64,000 nucleotides of DNA from Oegoconia quadripuncta (lineage: Eukaryota > Arthropoda > Insecta > Lepidoptera > Autostichidae): contig OX438757.1 in assembly GCA_949316235.1 (NCBI GenBank), positions 14,936,657-15,000,656 of the forward strand, written 5' to 3'. A model generated the notes under the pieces. That model did not search any database and was not told the origin of the DNA. It worked only from the letters and a program-made list of their open reading frames with translations. The translations under genes and the position numbers were made by a program. Positions within the stretch are counted from its first letter, which is position 1. Each line of letters begins with the position of its first letter. Below, piece after piece: positions 33,801 to 48,800 of this stretch.

Positions 33801-36800
33801 GACTGCGCTCGGGACACATACTTACAAATAAATTTATAATATGATGGGAATTAAACCATTTGTATGCAGTCTATGATAAACCAGTAGAAGTGTTACACTT
33901 TTTGTTGGAGTGTGACTGGAGTGCAGATATAGGAGAACGATTTTTAAATAAATCATCGGATCTATGCAATGGACGACTCTCTGTAATAGCTGATGTCCTC
34001 TGCAGAAGTGCCAATAGTCGGTATTTTGTTGGGTTGTCCATTGCAAAAAGAGTGAGGTTTGAAAAGGTGAAGGTATCAATGAGGCTGGCAGAATCGCCCA
34101 GGGTGTACAAAAGCCTAAAAAAAATGAGATAAAATAGAAAGAATGACTACTACTGCTACAACTGATAATATTGGGTCTTTACCTATGAAATTGGAGTTTT
34201 TTTCTTCGTTAATCATATGTACCAATTCCTGCGATTTTCAAAGCTATATCCAAACTTCTATTTTATTTGGAAAATGGAATATTATTTCAAGGTTTCACAT
34301 GAAGTATTTTTTAATTTCTGGGCTAAATCACATAAAAGTAAAAAATTTGAACCGAGCTCTTTTCATTTGCTTCCCATAATCATTTCTTAAGTTCGCTGAA
34401 ACTTTTATAAACCGGTTACTTTTAAAAATTAACGCTGCCTATACTTAACTTAATGTTATCCTATAATACACAAAGTTTAGCTAAATTTGGATTTGCCGTT
34501 CCCAAAAAAAAAAAACAAATTTTTGTATGGAGATAACAGTCTTAATGAAATTCTTCATACAAAACGCCAATTTCATAGGTAAGGACCTAATAGAATATGA
34601 GTCATGAGGTCACGGGACCTCTCCCTGCTTACAAGAGAACAACAAAAAGGTAGTTAGGTACTATAGAAGTTTATTGCATCCATGGCTGCAGATTGCATCT
34701 ACATAGTAGATAAAAAGACATTTTTTTTACATAGTATCAGGTTTGGTTATTAAGATGATTAAATTCAATTCAAGTATTTTATTTCAGATAATTCCATAAT
34801 TAAGTTAGTAAGTTTTAGTTTAAGTTAGTATAAAGTAGTCGTACAACAATAATAATAAATAGAAATAATTTTTAGAAAAATTTAAAATGACAACTTCTAA
34901 CCTACTAAAAGCGCTCTCCAGTGGCTATATAGCAATAGGACACTCCTGTTTTTAAAGCACTGCTTGGATGTATATTTTTTGTATAAATTTTCATTCTTTA
35001 CATTTCAGTTCATTCTCCAATAAAAGGGCAAACAAAGAAGAAAATATCGAAGCAGAAGCACCGATCCCAACATAATTTTGTCATTGTGGAAGCAGAACTA
35101 GGAGAGCCCATTGCTAAACCTAAAAAGAATAAGAAGAAGACCAAGTTTGTCAACCTGTACTCTAATGAAGGCCAGAACGCGCAGGTTATTATGCTAAAAG
35201 GTTTGTTATTCCTCTACTAAAAATGCACACTACAAAGGTTCAAAGAAATAACACAAAGAAATGACCTCTTCCTTGTTAAAAATGCAGAAACGAATTTTTT
35301 TGCAAGACACACTAAACTACTTGGCTTGTATTATACTTCTAAATTAAATTTCAGACACTCAAACCAATCATTTAGTCGCAAACTAAGCAAAGCTTGTCTT
35401 GTACTATGGATACTAGATAACATAATTATAACCATACATAAATATTTATATAAACATCCATGACTGGAGAATAAATATTCGTGTTCATTACATAAACGTT
35501 TACTCTTCAGGGATTCGAACCGTTGATTTCGCAGACAGGATTGCTTGTACCGTTGATTCCACTACACCAACCGGTCCTCATTTCTATACAAATTTTTATC
35601 CTTTTTGTGAATAAAAACATATATCCATTCTCCATCCATCCATGAAAGACATCCATAACTCGGGTACACATGTCACATGTACACACACATACAATAACGC
35701 CACGGAGGAACACTGACCACCATAACACAGATTATATCTATTTTGGAGGTCAGAAGATTCACATTGAGTAAACCCTCAGCGTTAGGTATCTATAATTATA
35801 CCTGTAAATTTTTGTATAGTAGTTTATTGGGCTTTGTAAATAAACAAATAATAAAAAAAATAAAAATCCCAGTAAAATGTTCCAAAGGGCTCACTTACGA
35901 ACATTACTCCGCGATAATGTAATACGAGGACTGGCTTTTAACTTGTGTCGTTTGAAATAAGTATAGACAATCTAATAGATTATTACCATTTATTGTTTTC
36001 CAAAGAATTCTCCGCGATATTTAATACACTTTTGCATGCGTTCGTACCAGTTTTTAAAACATTTATTCCACTCTGAAGCGGGGTAGTCAAAATGGCCGAT
36101 TTGTATGCGTCAACAGCTTCTTCAGATGAGCTGAAACGTTGACCACGAAGACTTTTCTTAATTTTGGGGAACGTAATAAAATCGTTAGGACTCAAGTCAG
36201 GGCTATAAGGCGGATGATCTAAAATTTCGACATTATGGGTGTACAAAAAAAAGCAGCCCTCGTATCATTCGGGCGAAGCCGTTGACGAAATTGTATTATT
36301 TTTTATTCATGACGGGTTAGCACTTGACCTCAATCACACCTGATGTTAAATGAGGATGAGGCCGAAGGTGGAAGCGTACTGACCCGGAAACCCAATCTTA
36401 TTTCGGGGACTGGCTATTTTATCTCTGACAACCGGAACACAACAATGCTATTAACATTGCTGTTTTGGCGGCAGACTTAGATAAGATGGTGGTAGCTAGC
36501 CGGGCGGACATTTAAAACGCCCTGCCAACAACCAAACCGAGCACTATGTATGTACCCCGCTGGGGATCGAACCCGCAAACTCGCATTCGTAAATCCTATT
36601 GTTTGGATATTGCCATGAAGCTTCCTCTCACCTAACCAATCATATCGGTTTGCTTTATAGGGCGACATCTTTGCGAGTGCGATGCCTCCGTTCATGGTCT
36701 GATAAACAACTGTACGAACTGTGGTCGTATAGTGTGCAAGCAGGAGGGCGCTGGGCCTTGCATGTTCTGTGGCGATTTGGTAAGTACTCCAATCTGTTGA

Positions 36801-39800
36801 CCAATCGCTTTATTTTACAACGGTTTTACTGGTCGAACGGAACGTTTTTGGTTAAGCTTTAGTTTATCCGAAGTAAAAATGGTATCGCGCTATTTTTTGT
36901 GAACGATTATATCGTTGACAATGGTGCCGATTCGGATGTACACCAACTAAACTTAAACCAGTTTTGGAGTGGTGCCATCGCATCGTACTGTTCCAGGGAG
37001 AAAGAGACAGTACTACTTTAAAACTGGTTTTAGTTTAGTTGGTGTACATCCGAATCGACATCACTACAAAAGTAAAACCAAACCCAAAATGTTTAGAGCT
37101 AACCACGAGTATTAAAAAAAAACTAATTTAATTTCCGTTCAAATGATTAGCGCGATACGAAATGTGCTTAATGTAACGTTTTTGGTTATGATTTAGCTTT
37201 GGTACTAACGTTCAAACTTAGCGCGATCGGCCCCCAGGATATGCACGCACATTCCCAAATACCAATCGTTATATTTTTCTATGTGCTGTGTGGTTTCGGC
37301 ACTCGAATAGAATAGAACCAACCCGTCTCTTCTCGTTGGGGTCATAAAAGGGGACTAAGGGACTTTCCACCAAAACATCTGTAGATTTGCACGTTTCAAC
37401 CGCGTGAGCCCCACCTCCTGTCACATGTGCATTTCATAAGGTGGACATAATCATTAAAATCTTAATGTTTTAAACACCCAAACGCTATTGTTTGGAATAT
37501 CTCTGACCACTCCATTTGGGATAATGATCGTGAAGATATGTATGTATATTTTCTAATTATATTTTTATTATTATTAAATCCTTTATTGCACACAAAATAG
37601 AATACAAAGAAGATTTAACATAAATAATATATTGTCGCAGGTTGAACGTTGCATTAGTCATTTCATGAAATGCCAAGGCGGATCGTTATGTATGTCGGAT
37701 ATTCAGAGCGCCCGCTGCTCAGAGCGGGTTTGTAAGGTCGCTTTCAATATTATCGAGGAGCCCCACGCAGTGAAAAACCCCCACGCAATGTGGCAACCCT
37801 ATAGTTAACGCATTTTCCAATAATGTAACAAATATTCGCCATACATAACGATCTGCGTAGACATTTCATGAAATGACTTATTTAACGACCTGCCTGCGCC
37901 ACATAACTAACTTCACGATCTTTATCCCAAATGAGGTGGTCAGCGATATCTCAAATGCGTTTGTGTGTTTCAAACATTAAAAGCCAAGATAAGAGCCTGG
38001 CAATCTGTGACATAACGTATCCTAGTACAGTTCCCAGTCTCTCACAAAGTTATTATATTTTTACACGAGATTTAAGACGTAATAGTACGTTTTAATGTGG
38101 AGAAAAATAAATAAGTGATTGATTTTATGTCACGACCTTTAGCCCAAATGGGGTGGTCAGAGATGTACCAAACAATAGTATTTAGATGTTCCAAACATTA
38201 AAAGTTTAATGATAGAAACAACATCCACGGTTACATTATGACATTTTTTTTTGCTTGTTGTTTGTATATTGTTGCTATTTTATATGTAGATGTTATGTTT
38301 AAGTAAGTATATTTGTCCATTGATCTATGTATGTATGTGTATGTAAATATATTCACGTATTTTGTATCTGCATCCCTATTTAATACCGCACAACCTACCT
38401 ATTTCAAATGTACTGTCCTTATAGCCAAAGATTGCGTGGAAGAGATTGCTTTTAATGACAAGGTTGCCAAATTATACATTCTATTCTTACCACTTTTCTC
38501 CAACTGTATTTTCTTTTCTGTTGGTAGTTATCTACCAAAAAACATCTAGAGTTTAGCGCGTTCAACGGCGATGGGCTCACCACGTCATGTGTGCATTTCT
38601 GTATATTTCAATAGAATACAATACAATATAAATACATTTTATTGCACAACAGAAAGGAAAATACAGTGCAATTCAAAGAATATAGTCCCTTAATCGGATT
38701 TTACGACACCCAAGGGAAGAGACGGGCTGGTTCTATTCTATTTGAGTGCCGAAACCTCAAAGCCTCAAAACCTCAAAGCAAAGCAATTCAAAGCAAAAAG
38801 CAAAGTATGTTTTATAATATAGCAGTAGTAACCAGGCGTACAGTTAAAAAATCCCTAGCGCCAACTAGGTCAAGTATTAAACAAGTACCCCGCTGGTAAG
38901 CGAACCCGCGACCTCCGTTGTGTAAACCCTATATTGTTTACATTTAGCCACAATGGTGTTAAGTTTCTTGTCTTATATCTAACTTCTCACAAACCAATCC
39001 TTTCTCATTTCAACATGACTGTTATATTCTTTAAGGTATATCCAGAAGAACCAGAAGAGGAGCAGGAATTAACATCTAATATGTATGACGACACCTTGTT
39101 GACGGGGCAGGTACAGACGGATGGCTTGGCAGCAGCGCTTAAGGAGAGAAACAGATTGCTGGATTATGACCGGAATAGGTAAGCTTTTTGTTTGGTTACT
39201 GCCATGATGTAATTTTTTTTATGCACTCAGGGTTAGGACTAGACCTCAATCACACCTAATGTTAAGCGAAGATGAGGTCGAAGGTGGAAGCGTACTGAAC
39301 AGTAAACCCCATCTCTTATTTGGGAGGGACTGGTTATCTTAACTGACAACCGGAACACCACAATGCTATTAAAGAACTGTTCCGCTATTCGAAGCCTATA
39401 TTTGACAGTGGTAACCTTGCTATTGGTCGGTCGTATTATCTATATCTGTCTATCCTTCTCTGTCTCTTTCCCCTTTCCCACCACCTGGCAGGCTCACTAG
39501 TATTACTCGAGCGTTTGGAGGCCTCACTGTCGTCTTGATTTTCGCATTGTAAGGTCGTGGTTACCAACACTGGTGAGTACTCATTCAATACAAATGTGTG
39601 CACCGCCGACTAACGTCTGTTCTCTGCGAGAATGACGAAAAATTGGAACAAGTCGGCAAGAGTTCTGTCATAGCTGTCTGTCACCATGAAAATTGTGGGA
39701 ATCCTGGGGAAGTTTATTAGAGCCAGGCTAGGACTAATTATTAAATTTATTGTATCAACCTCCAGCCTATAAATATATTTAAAAGAGAAATATTTATAAA

Positions 39801-42800
39801 ATGTGTATGTAATAAGCTTCCTAGTAGTATTACAATTGCTTAATGGTAATACTTTTGAATCAAAATTGACAAATTGGCTTCCAGAGCATTGTTTTTGTAT
39901 TATTTTATTAAAGAATATATGAACCTAAAAAGATTTGTGTAGATATTACATGGCATGTATTCAGAGTTTGATATTGTAGTTAACTAGTATGTAATTATTT
40001 TGATTTTAACATTTGAATGCAGTGTGTGCGGGCTGAATACATTTGTGCCTAATAAATTTTTCAGATCTTAATAAAGATAAGTACAGAATACAGTAAATAT
40101 ACTGTGTTCAGGCGAATAAACAATTATTTTAAGTTATATTTGCATGTATTTTTATGTGGAACCTTAGTGTTATGCTTTGTGATGTACGCTGTATTCTTCA
40201 TGTAGCTTTTGTTAATTGTGCAATAAAGAGTATTTGATTGATTGATTGATTTTTGCCGATTATTGTCGGATCGATTAAATGCGGTATTTTAAGCGAGGCC
40301 TTATCGAAAACAAATGTTTCACTTCACCAGTGACAAACGGACCCGCGTGATAGATGACGATTGCGACTACTTCAACACTAGCGATATTTGGGTAGAAAAG
40401 AAAAAGAAGGAGAACCTGCGGAAATATCAAGAGTCTCTGCGGGAGAGGAGACGTACATCTAGATTTAATAACACGGTGACATTCGATTTTGGAGGTGAGG
40501 AAAATCGAAATGCAAAAAGTTCTTTACTTTGTAGGTACTCAGGGTACACGTATAATAATATATATTACATCTTCTAAGCTATGGCTTGTTCAAAAGGCAG
40601 AAAGAAAAGGCTTCTCCCCTGAGCAGAAGAAACAAGGGTGAAAATATTTAGCTTGCAATGTTCGTATGTAAGAGTCGTCCGTTTCAAAATTTTCAAACGA
40701 TAGTTTACTTTTAGCGGTCGAGTGATATAGACGTGCTTAAGAGCGTAAACTAAACTTGTCGAAGTTATACACTTTCATCTATAAACACCGGTTTGAACGA
40801 GTTGTTTGACAATGAACCTTATCAAAATTTAAAAAAAGATTTATTTCGTAGTATTAAAATGATCACTTGAAAACGTCACATTTTTAATGTTAATATTAAA
40901 ATTATTGATATTATTGCTTATTCACAAAGCTGACTCCCCAGAGAAGAACGAACAAGAAATTCAGGGGTTGCTCTTTTAAATAAGTTTTGGGTTACAATTA
41001 TATCGTGTCATCATCATCAGCCCGTAAACATCCCACTGCAGTGATATAGGCCTTCCCTCGTATATAAGGGAGTATGGGCCGTAGTCCATCACGTTGGCCC
41101 AAGCGGGTTGGGGACTTCACATGCCTTTGAATTTTATTTCTCGGGCATGCAGGTTTCCTCACGATGTTTTCCTTTACCGTTTAAGAGCAGTCGGATAAAT
41201 GCATGTAAGTAATTAAATTACATTTAAAAACTCATTGATGCATGCCTACCTGAGAACCGAACGCTTTTTTTTATGCACAACGGGTTGGTACTTGACCTCA
41301 ATCACACCTGATGTTAACTGAAGATGAGGCCGAAAGTGGAAGCATACTGACCCGGAAACCCTAACACATTTGGGGAACTGGCTATCTTATCTCTGACAAC
41401 CGGAACACAACGATGAACTTGTTATGAACAAAAGTGTTATTTGAAATACTTTGGACCTAAACTATTACGTAAATAGATCCGGACTAGCAAATTAGTGTCT
41501 TGTTTACAAGGTTATATATTGTATTCCAAAAAGCCGATACACCTCAATTAGATCATATATTTTGTAATGAATATGGCTAAAGAAAGTAAAATAATAATAA
41601 AGGATTGTTGCGAATTCAGTTACTGTTGTGTTTCCGCTAGTAGGGTGTTTATCGTTCCTTAATTAGACAAATAATTAAGGAAAAAATATAACCCCATATT
41701 TTTATAGCCGGAATTCTACACGTGCATTTGACCAAACTAATGTCAGGTTTGAGGTATACAATAAATAACCTTGTATTACATAGTATTTGAATTGAACTAA
41801 GATTGGATTGTCGATGGCGACCTGTTTGGTGTAGTTGTTAGAAACTCTGACTGTATACCAAAAGGTTGCGGGTTCAAATCCCGCTAGGGGCATATGTTTG
41901 TATGATGAATACAGTCATGTGTTCCCGAGTTATGGATGTTTTTCATTTATATATGTAGTCATTTACAAAAAAAATGTATTTGTGTAGTATATCAACCATC
42001 TGGTATCCACAACACAAGCCTATAGTTGCTTAATGTGGAACTAGATGGCGTTGTGTGTCTGTCCAAGGATATTTATTTATTTATTGTTTACAGGTCGGCA
42101 AATAGTAATGGAAAACGTGATACACCAGGCGGATCTTGACTTGATAGATGAGATCATGGGTGACGGTAGTAAGAGGATTGAGAGGCCTTGCCCCAACGAC
42201 GTGGCGGACTTTGATGACAGTCCAAAGCATAGAGCAACAACTATACAGGTATGTATGGGCCAATGGCCGTCAACAGCTTCTACACAGCAAATACTCGCCT
42301 ATTGTTTGATTTAAGAGGGTTTATTCCTCATGGCTCATTGGATAAAATTTTTTTTTTATGCACGACGGGTTTCATACGTGACCTCAATCACACCTGATGT
42401 AAAGTGAAGATGAGGTCGAAGGCCTACTGACCCGGAAACCCCAACACATTTGGGGGACTGGTTATTTTATCTCTGACAACCGGAACACAACAATGCTATT
42501 AACATTGCTGCTTGACGGCAGATTTAGATAAAATGGTGGTAGCTAGCCAGGCGGACATTTAAAATGTCCTACCACCAACCAAACCGAGTACTTAAACATG
42601 TACCCCGCTGGGGATCGAAACCGCGACCTCCGAATCGTAAACCCAATGTTGTTTACTTTGAGCCACAGAGGCGGTTTAAGATTTCTTTTTAAATACAGAA
42701 TAAAAGCTATTTAGATGTTATTTATAACTAGTTTTATGCTTCACGAACGCAGGTCAGTGCGATTTTTTTGATTTATTCTGTATTCAAAGAGAAATTTTAA

Positions 42801-45800
42801 TTTTTCTAACGCCTCTCTTAAGCAACGGAATAAATTTTGTCAACTAGCTGGAAAGCGGAGACGGGGTAATACGACTGGTGTTCTACGGTTTTAAACCGAC
42901 ACAACTACCGAACTTACAAATGTTCTTGCCACTTATTACTGGCACTATTATTCGCGGTAGCCCTAAGCTACCGCCACGCTCATTGCATCTATGTGGTGTA
43001 TACCAAAGCAGGGCGCCGAGCTTCACTCGACCTTCCACATAGGGATGGCTCTAGTGCCATGTTACATTTCATTGGCTACGCTCCCATTTGACTGGAGGGA
43101 AGTGGGAAACCTCTTTCCTTACTTACACACCCGTTCTTTCTTTAATTAGTCTGGGATCCACGTAGCTCGTAGATCCACACAACGGAAGGGTACCGTCTAC
43201 CCTCGATTCTAGCTTATAGGAGATGCGGTGGTGTGGAGGCGGGATTGCCCTACCGAGGTACAATCGGAGTACAATAATATATTTTTTTGGCACTTACACC
43301 AATCGTTTAATCCCAAACTAAGGAAAGCTTGTGCTATGGATACTAGATAACGGATGTTTCGCTTACAGGATCGCTAGCCACTCCCCACACCAAATGGTTA
43401 ACCAATAGAGTTACAGGACTATTTGAAGTATTTGGGCCCCGCTTACATCTGTTCGTCCGAGTCTCCATAGTCCCCATACATGTTCTGATACAATAAAGAA
43501 TACAATTTAATAGTGTTCATAAAAATAAAATAAAAGTTTAAAAAAAAAAGTGTTCATAAGTGTCCAATACTAACCACGTGACTATTAAGACTCGGACGAA
43601 CAACCAAAGTCGGAACACTAAATTGCTCCAGTCGCGGTTCGCACTAAGTCGATATGTATTTTATACTACGCAGCTTGACGTCGACACAGGCTCATTGATT
43701 TGGAAATTGATGATGACTACGCTTTGTACTTTCCAGGCAGATCATACAGTGGAGGAGGATGACGAATACCAGGACGATTACCAGGAGAATTACCCCGACG
43801 GCTACGCGACAAGAGCGCGGGTAGAAATGTTACGGATACTGGCAGAGGTGGAGGGGGAGACCACTGATCAGAGCCTATGTATCTGTATACCACAACCCGG
43901 GGCTTCGTTGCTTGTTCGAGGAATTAAGATGTGAGTTAGCACATTTGAGAAACTTGCAGGTCACATAAGTCGCCTCCGCAAAGTCAGTAAATCATTCAAA
44001 GGGTTATGTATACGCTTTTTCAATAAGGTTCCTGTTGATAGACAAAATCTTCCTTTCAATAAATTTAAAGATACTATAAAACAGAAACTTATTAAGAAAG
44101 CATATTATAAAATATCAGATTTTTAGATGATAAACATTCCGACCGATTGGTGTAGTGGATAGTCACCCTATCAGCGAAACCAACGGTTGCGGGTTCGAAT
44201 CCCGCGAGGAGTAAATGTTTGTATGATGAATACGAACATTTATTCCTGAGTCTTGGATGTTTATAAATATTTATGTATGTTTATCCGTTATCTAGTATAC
44301 ATAGCACAATCTTTGCTTAGTTTGGGACTACATGATTGGTGTAAGTGTCCGAAAATATTTATTATTATTATTATTCATGGACATAACCAGCCCGTTCGCA
44401 TAACCAGGCTATTGCACAATTAATAATGAAATATTATAATATAAAACAATAATTTTGTAATATAAAAACCTTTTTTTTAAAGAGCAACCTTTTGAGTTTC
44501 TTGTCTGTTCTTCTCAGGGGAAAATTGCCTTTTGAACAAGCAGTAGCTTTAAAAATGTAAAATCTGACTATTTTAAGTGTACCCTGTCAAATCAAAAATA
44601 AAGCATTTTTGATTTGATTTAATAAATGACTAACTCATTTCTTCCCTTCGAGTCAGTAAAGCAGGAGTGGCTCACTTGTTTAGGGCTATAATCTGCTTAA
44701 AATTTTCGATGCGGTGACGGAAATTTTCTCCGGCAAAATACGGTAGAAAACGATATCTTACGTTAAATACGGTATTTTCCCTCAAAATATGGTATTATTC
44801 GGTAAAAAAAACTTATTAAAAACTACTCCAAATATCGCGTTCCCGCAGGAAAACATGATTACTCTTGCGCGTGTAGTCTGGCGCACAAAACCCAAGTCAA
44901 CTAATCGCCGCTTCGCCCACCAACAGCGGAACGGCAAGAGCGTATATGCCACACAATATGGCGGGCTGCACTAATCGGCAACGTCGCATAATGATATTGA
45001 AACTATACGCGCGTGGGATTTAAAACAAATTAAAAAAAACCCGTATTTTACCATTGTTTTCGGTAAAATTACGTAATTTTGCATCACTGACAACGACATG
45101 TAAGCGCGGAGACGGCGACTTGTGAGCGTGGTGACTGTGTAGGCACGGTGATGGCATCACGTAGGCACGGTGACGGTGTCACGTAAGCGCGGTGACGGCG
45201 TCACGTAAGCAAGCCCGGTGACGGCGACAAGTGAGCGTGGTGACTGTGTCACGTAAACGCGGTGACGGCGACACGTAAGCGCGGTGACGGCGTCACGTAA
45301 GCAAGCCCGGTGACGGCGACAAGTGAGCGTGGTGACTGTGTCACGTAAACGCGGTGACGGCGACACGTAAGCGCGGTGACGGCGTCACGTAAGCAAGCCC
45401 GGTGACGGCGACAAGTGAGCGTGGTGACTGTGTCACGTAAACGCGGTGACGGCGACACGTAAGCGCGGTGACGGCGTCACGTAAGCAAGCCCGGTGACGG
45501 CGACAAGTGAGCGTGGTGACTGTGTCACGTAAACCCGGTGACGGCGACACGTAAGCGTGGTGGCGGCGTCACGTAAGCAAGCCCGGTGACGGCGACAAAT
45601 CAGCGTGGTGACTGTGTCACGTAAACGCAGTGACGGCGACACGTAAGCGCGGTGACGGCGACACGTAAGCGCGGTGACGGTGACGGCGTCACGTAAACAA
45701 GCCCGGTGACGGCGACATGTAAGCGCGGTGACGGCGAGTTGACCACGAACCGCATGCTGTTCACTAGTTGGTCCTGAGGCGACACGATCCCATTACGATG

Positions 45801-48800
45801 TCGATGATGATACGACGCAGTATGAAGTCGATCTGTGTGCTTTAACATTTAATCACTTAAAACACTCATTACGCAGTCGCATTCGCTATCTTCCTAAGCA
45901 CGATTTGTTTGCATCCATTTACCTTACCTGTTGCAGGCACGAAGGTATAGCCTGGTACGTCAAACATCGCGGGTGGCTGTGGATCGTGGCCACCGCCGAA
46001 GAAATAGAGAACGAAACAACAAGTATTCTTGAGGTGCAATATCGAGAAATTTGCACAGGTAATAATAATAGTGTTGTAGATTGTCCATCCTTGTTGGAAA
46101 AAATTAATCTAACTAATATTATAAATGCGAAGGTATGTTTGTTTATTTGTTGCTCAATCACGGCGAAACGGATGCATGGATTTGGATGAAATTTGGTATA
46201 TAGGTAGAATATACCCTGGATTAAGACATAGGATATTTTTTATCCCGATAAAGTGAGTAGTTCCCGCGGGATAAACAAATTTCCGCGATAATGTTGATCT
46301 ATGCAGGCGAAGCCGCGGGCGGAAAGGTAGTATTCTTATATTTACTAGAATATAAACAAATACAGTGATCTGAGCAAGCACAAAAAATTTCGTCGAAATT
46401 CATTTCTCATTCGTGTCAGAAAAGTCCATAAAAAAGCTGATTAGGTCCATGAGGAATCGTCCTCGAACTGTAATTAGTGTTGGGGGAGGCAACACAAAGT
46501 AATGACACCAAATTTCTTTCTTTCTTTACTGATCCCCCTTTCTTTATTCCTTCACTTATCCAGAACAACATTTTGTATTTAACACTTTATTGCATATAAG
46601 TACACACACACATACCCTGAACAAACATAGGACAAATTACAATACACAAAGAGCAACCTTATCTCTGTAAGAGATTCCTTCCAGCAAACACTCGGAAGGA
46701 AAAACAATTGAAATTTTATTGTAGACAAGGAGCATAAGTATACTTACAAATAAAGAACAATGCATTAACAAAACAATCTCTATTATAGGAACATAATTGA
46801 CAAAAGAGTAAGATCTAAATCTGCCGCCAAGCAGCAATGTTAATAGCATTGTTGTGTTCCGGTTGTCAGAGATAAGATAGCCTGTCCCCCAAATATGTTG
46901 GGGTTTCCGGGTCAGTACGCTTCCACCATCGACCTCATCTTCCTTAACATCAGGTGTGATTGAGGTCAAGTAATTAACCCGTCGTGAATAAAAAAAAATC
47001 ATCCTCGCGTCGTCTTAAGAGGAGTTATAGGAGATGATAACACTTATGCATACAGCTGTGAAAGAAAAAGGAATGAAAGTCAATGTGCGTAAAACGAAAG
47101 TTATGATATACGAGAGAGGTGTATGTATTTCGATAGATGGAAAAAGATCGATGTGTACAGTCTGACGACTATACATTGTAGTTGTTATGTACGTGTTGAT
47201 AAATGTGCATTGTTTTAATTATATTACGAGGGAACATATTCAAATATCGAGCGATACACATAGAGAAAGATTCTTTCATTTACTTTGTTACTTATACTTG
47301 ACTGTATACGTAACAAAGGCGGTTGGTGGTAGGGCATTTTAAATGTCCGCCTGGCTTAGCTACCACCATCTTATCTAAATCTGCCGCCAAGCAGCAATGT
47401 TAATAGCATTGTTGTGTTCCCGTTGTCAGAGATAAGATAGCCAGTCCCCCAAATGAGTTGGGGTTTCCGGGTCAGTACGCTTCCACCTTCGACTTCATCT
47501 TCACTTAACATCAGGTGTGATTGAGGTCAAGTACGAACATGTTGTGCATAAAAAAAAAAAAAAACTAATTACCATAAAACTTCCATACAACCATCCATCT
47601 TTTTCTCATCTCTCCAAAACTCATCTAACTACAAATAAGTGTACGAAGCTAACTCGCGTGTACACAATGTTTTGATTATTGGACAACCTTAACCTTGAGA
47701 CGGACGTGGGCACCGATCGGTGCCAAAAAAAATATTATACCGACAACACTCGCGGACACCGATCGGTGCCCACGGACACCCGACTTTCAACTCTCAATTG
47801 TAATGATTATAGAGTTCCAATTCCTTTGGACTGTGTTTGAAGTTCTCTATTAAATTCCGCCTCCAATGATGTGCGCCATGTTATGTTAGCTATGATATTT
47901 AGTCTGTATTTGCGAAAATATTTTTTTTCTCTTTGGGTGGGAGTACAGGCATAGAATTCCAACTACTGTTTTTTTTATTAGAACGGTCTTAGAAACCTGC
48001 CATAGAGCTTCCAATTCTCATTACAATTTATTGAATTACCCGTTTCTTAAGAAACACATGAAATAAATCTGTACTTTCCGTAAAAATGCAAATTATATCG
48101 TGGATATAGGGATACCTACATATTACAACTCGTAACATTTTTCTGTTTTTTTTTTGTATTATAGCTGTAGTAGTGTTCATTCATTATATCCATAGATAAT
48201 ATATTCCCGTAGCTATTGCTTTTCACAGATTACAAATACACCCAGTAGAAGAATATCTATAAACGTTTTTAACAACGCAGGTATTTTCGCAAATATGACA
48301 GGCGCGCCGAGATATTGACCCTTAGAATTTTTGCGTGGGAACGGGCGACAGAGAGGTTAATAAATTCAAAATATATTACACACAAATTAAATACATAATT
48401 TGTCCTTGTTATAGAAAAAAATATCCGGTTCCCCATTTACTTCCACTCCGGGTGTCTGCTGGGCTGCGTCTACGTGGAAGATTGTCTGCCTCAGGAGGTA
48501 TACCAGGAATTGTGAGTATTTAACAATAAATTGATAATCATAATTTGAATACTAGAAACAAAAATGAAATTGAAATTCCACAATTTAGACTTAGCAAGGT
48601 TAGCACATCCTTTGTGGGACACATCATACGCTTTTACAATAAAATACCAGAACATGTATTGAGTTTAACACATCAGAAATTTAAACGCCACATTAAAGAA
48701 ACTCTGTGTAAGTAGGATTATTACTGGATAGATGCTTATTTAGGCGATAAGCAGAATTGAAAAGATGTGTTGTTGCGGAGTTTCTTGTCGCTTCTTCTCC

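Noticed and set aside
45157..45848. Series of Arg/Thr-rich minus-strand open frames
   Set aside because: They restart every 92 bases and are a by-product of the minisatellite period.
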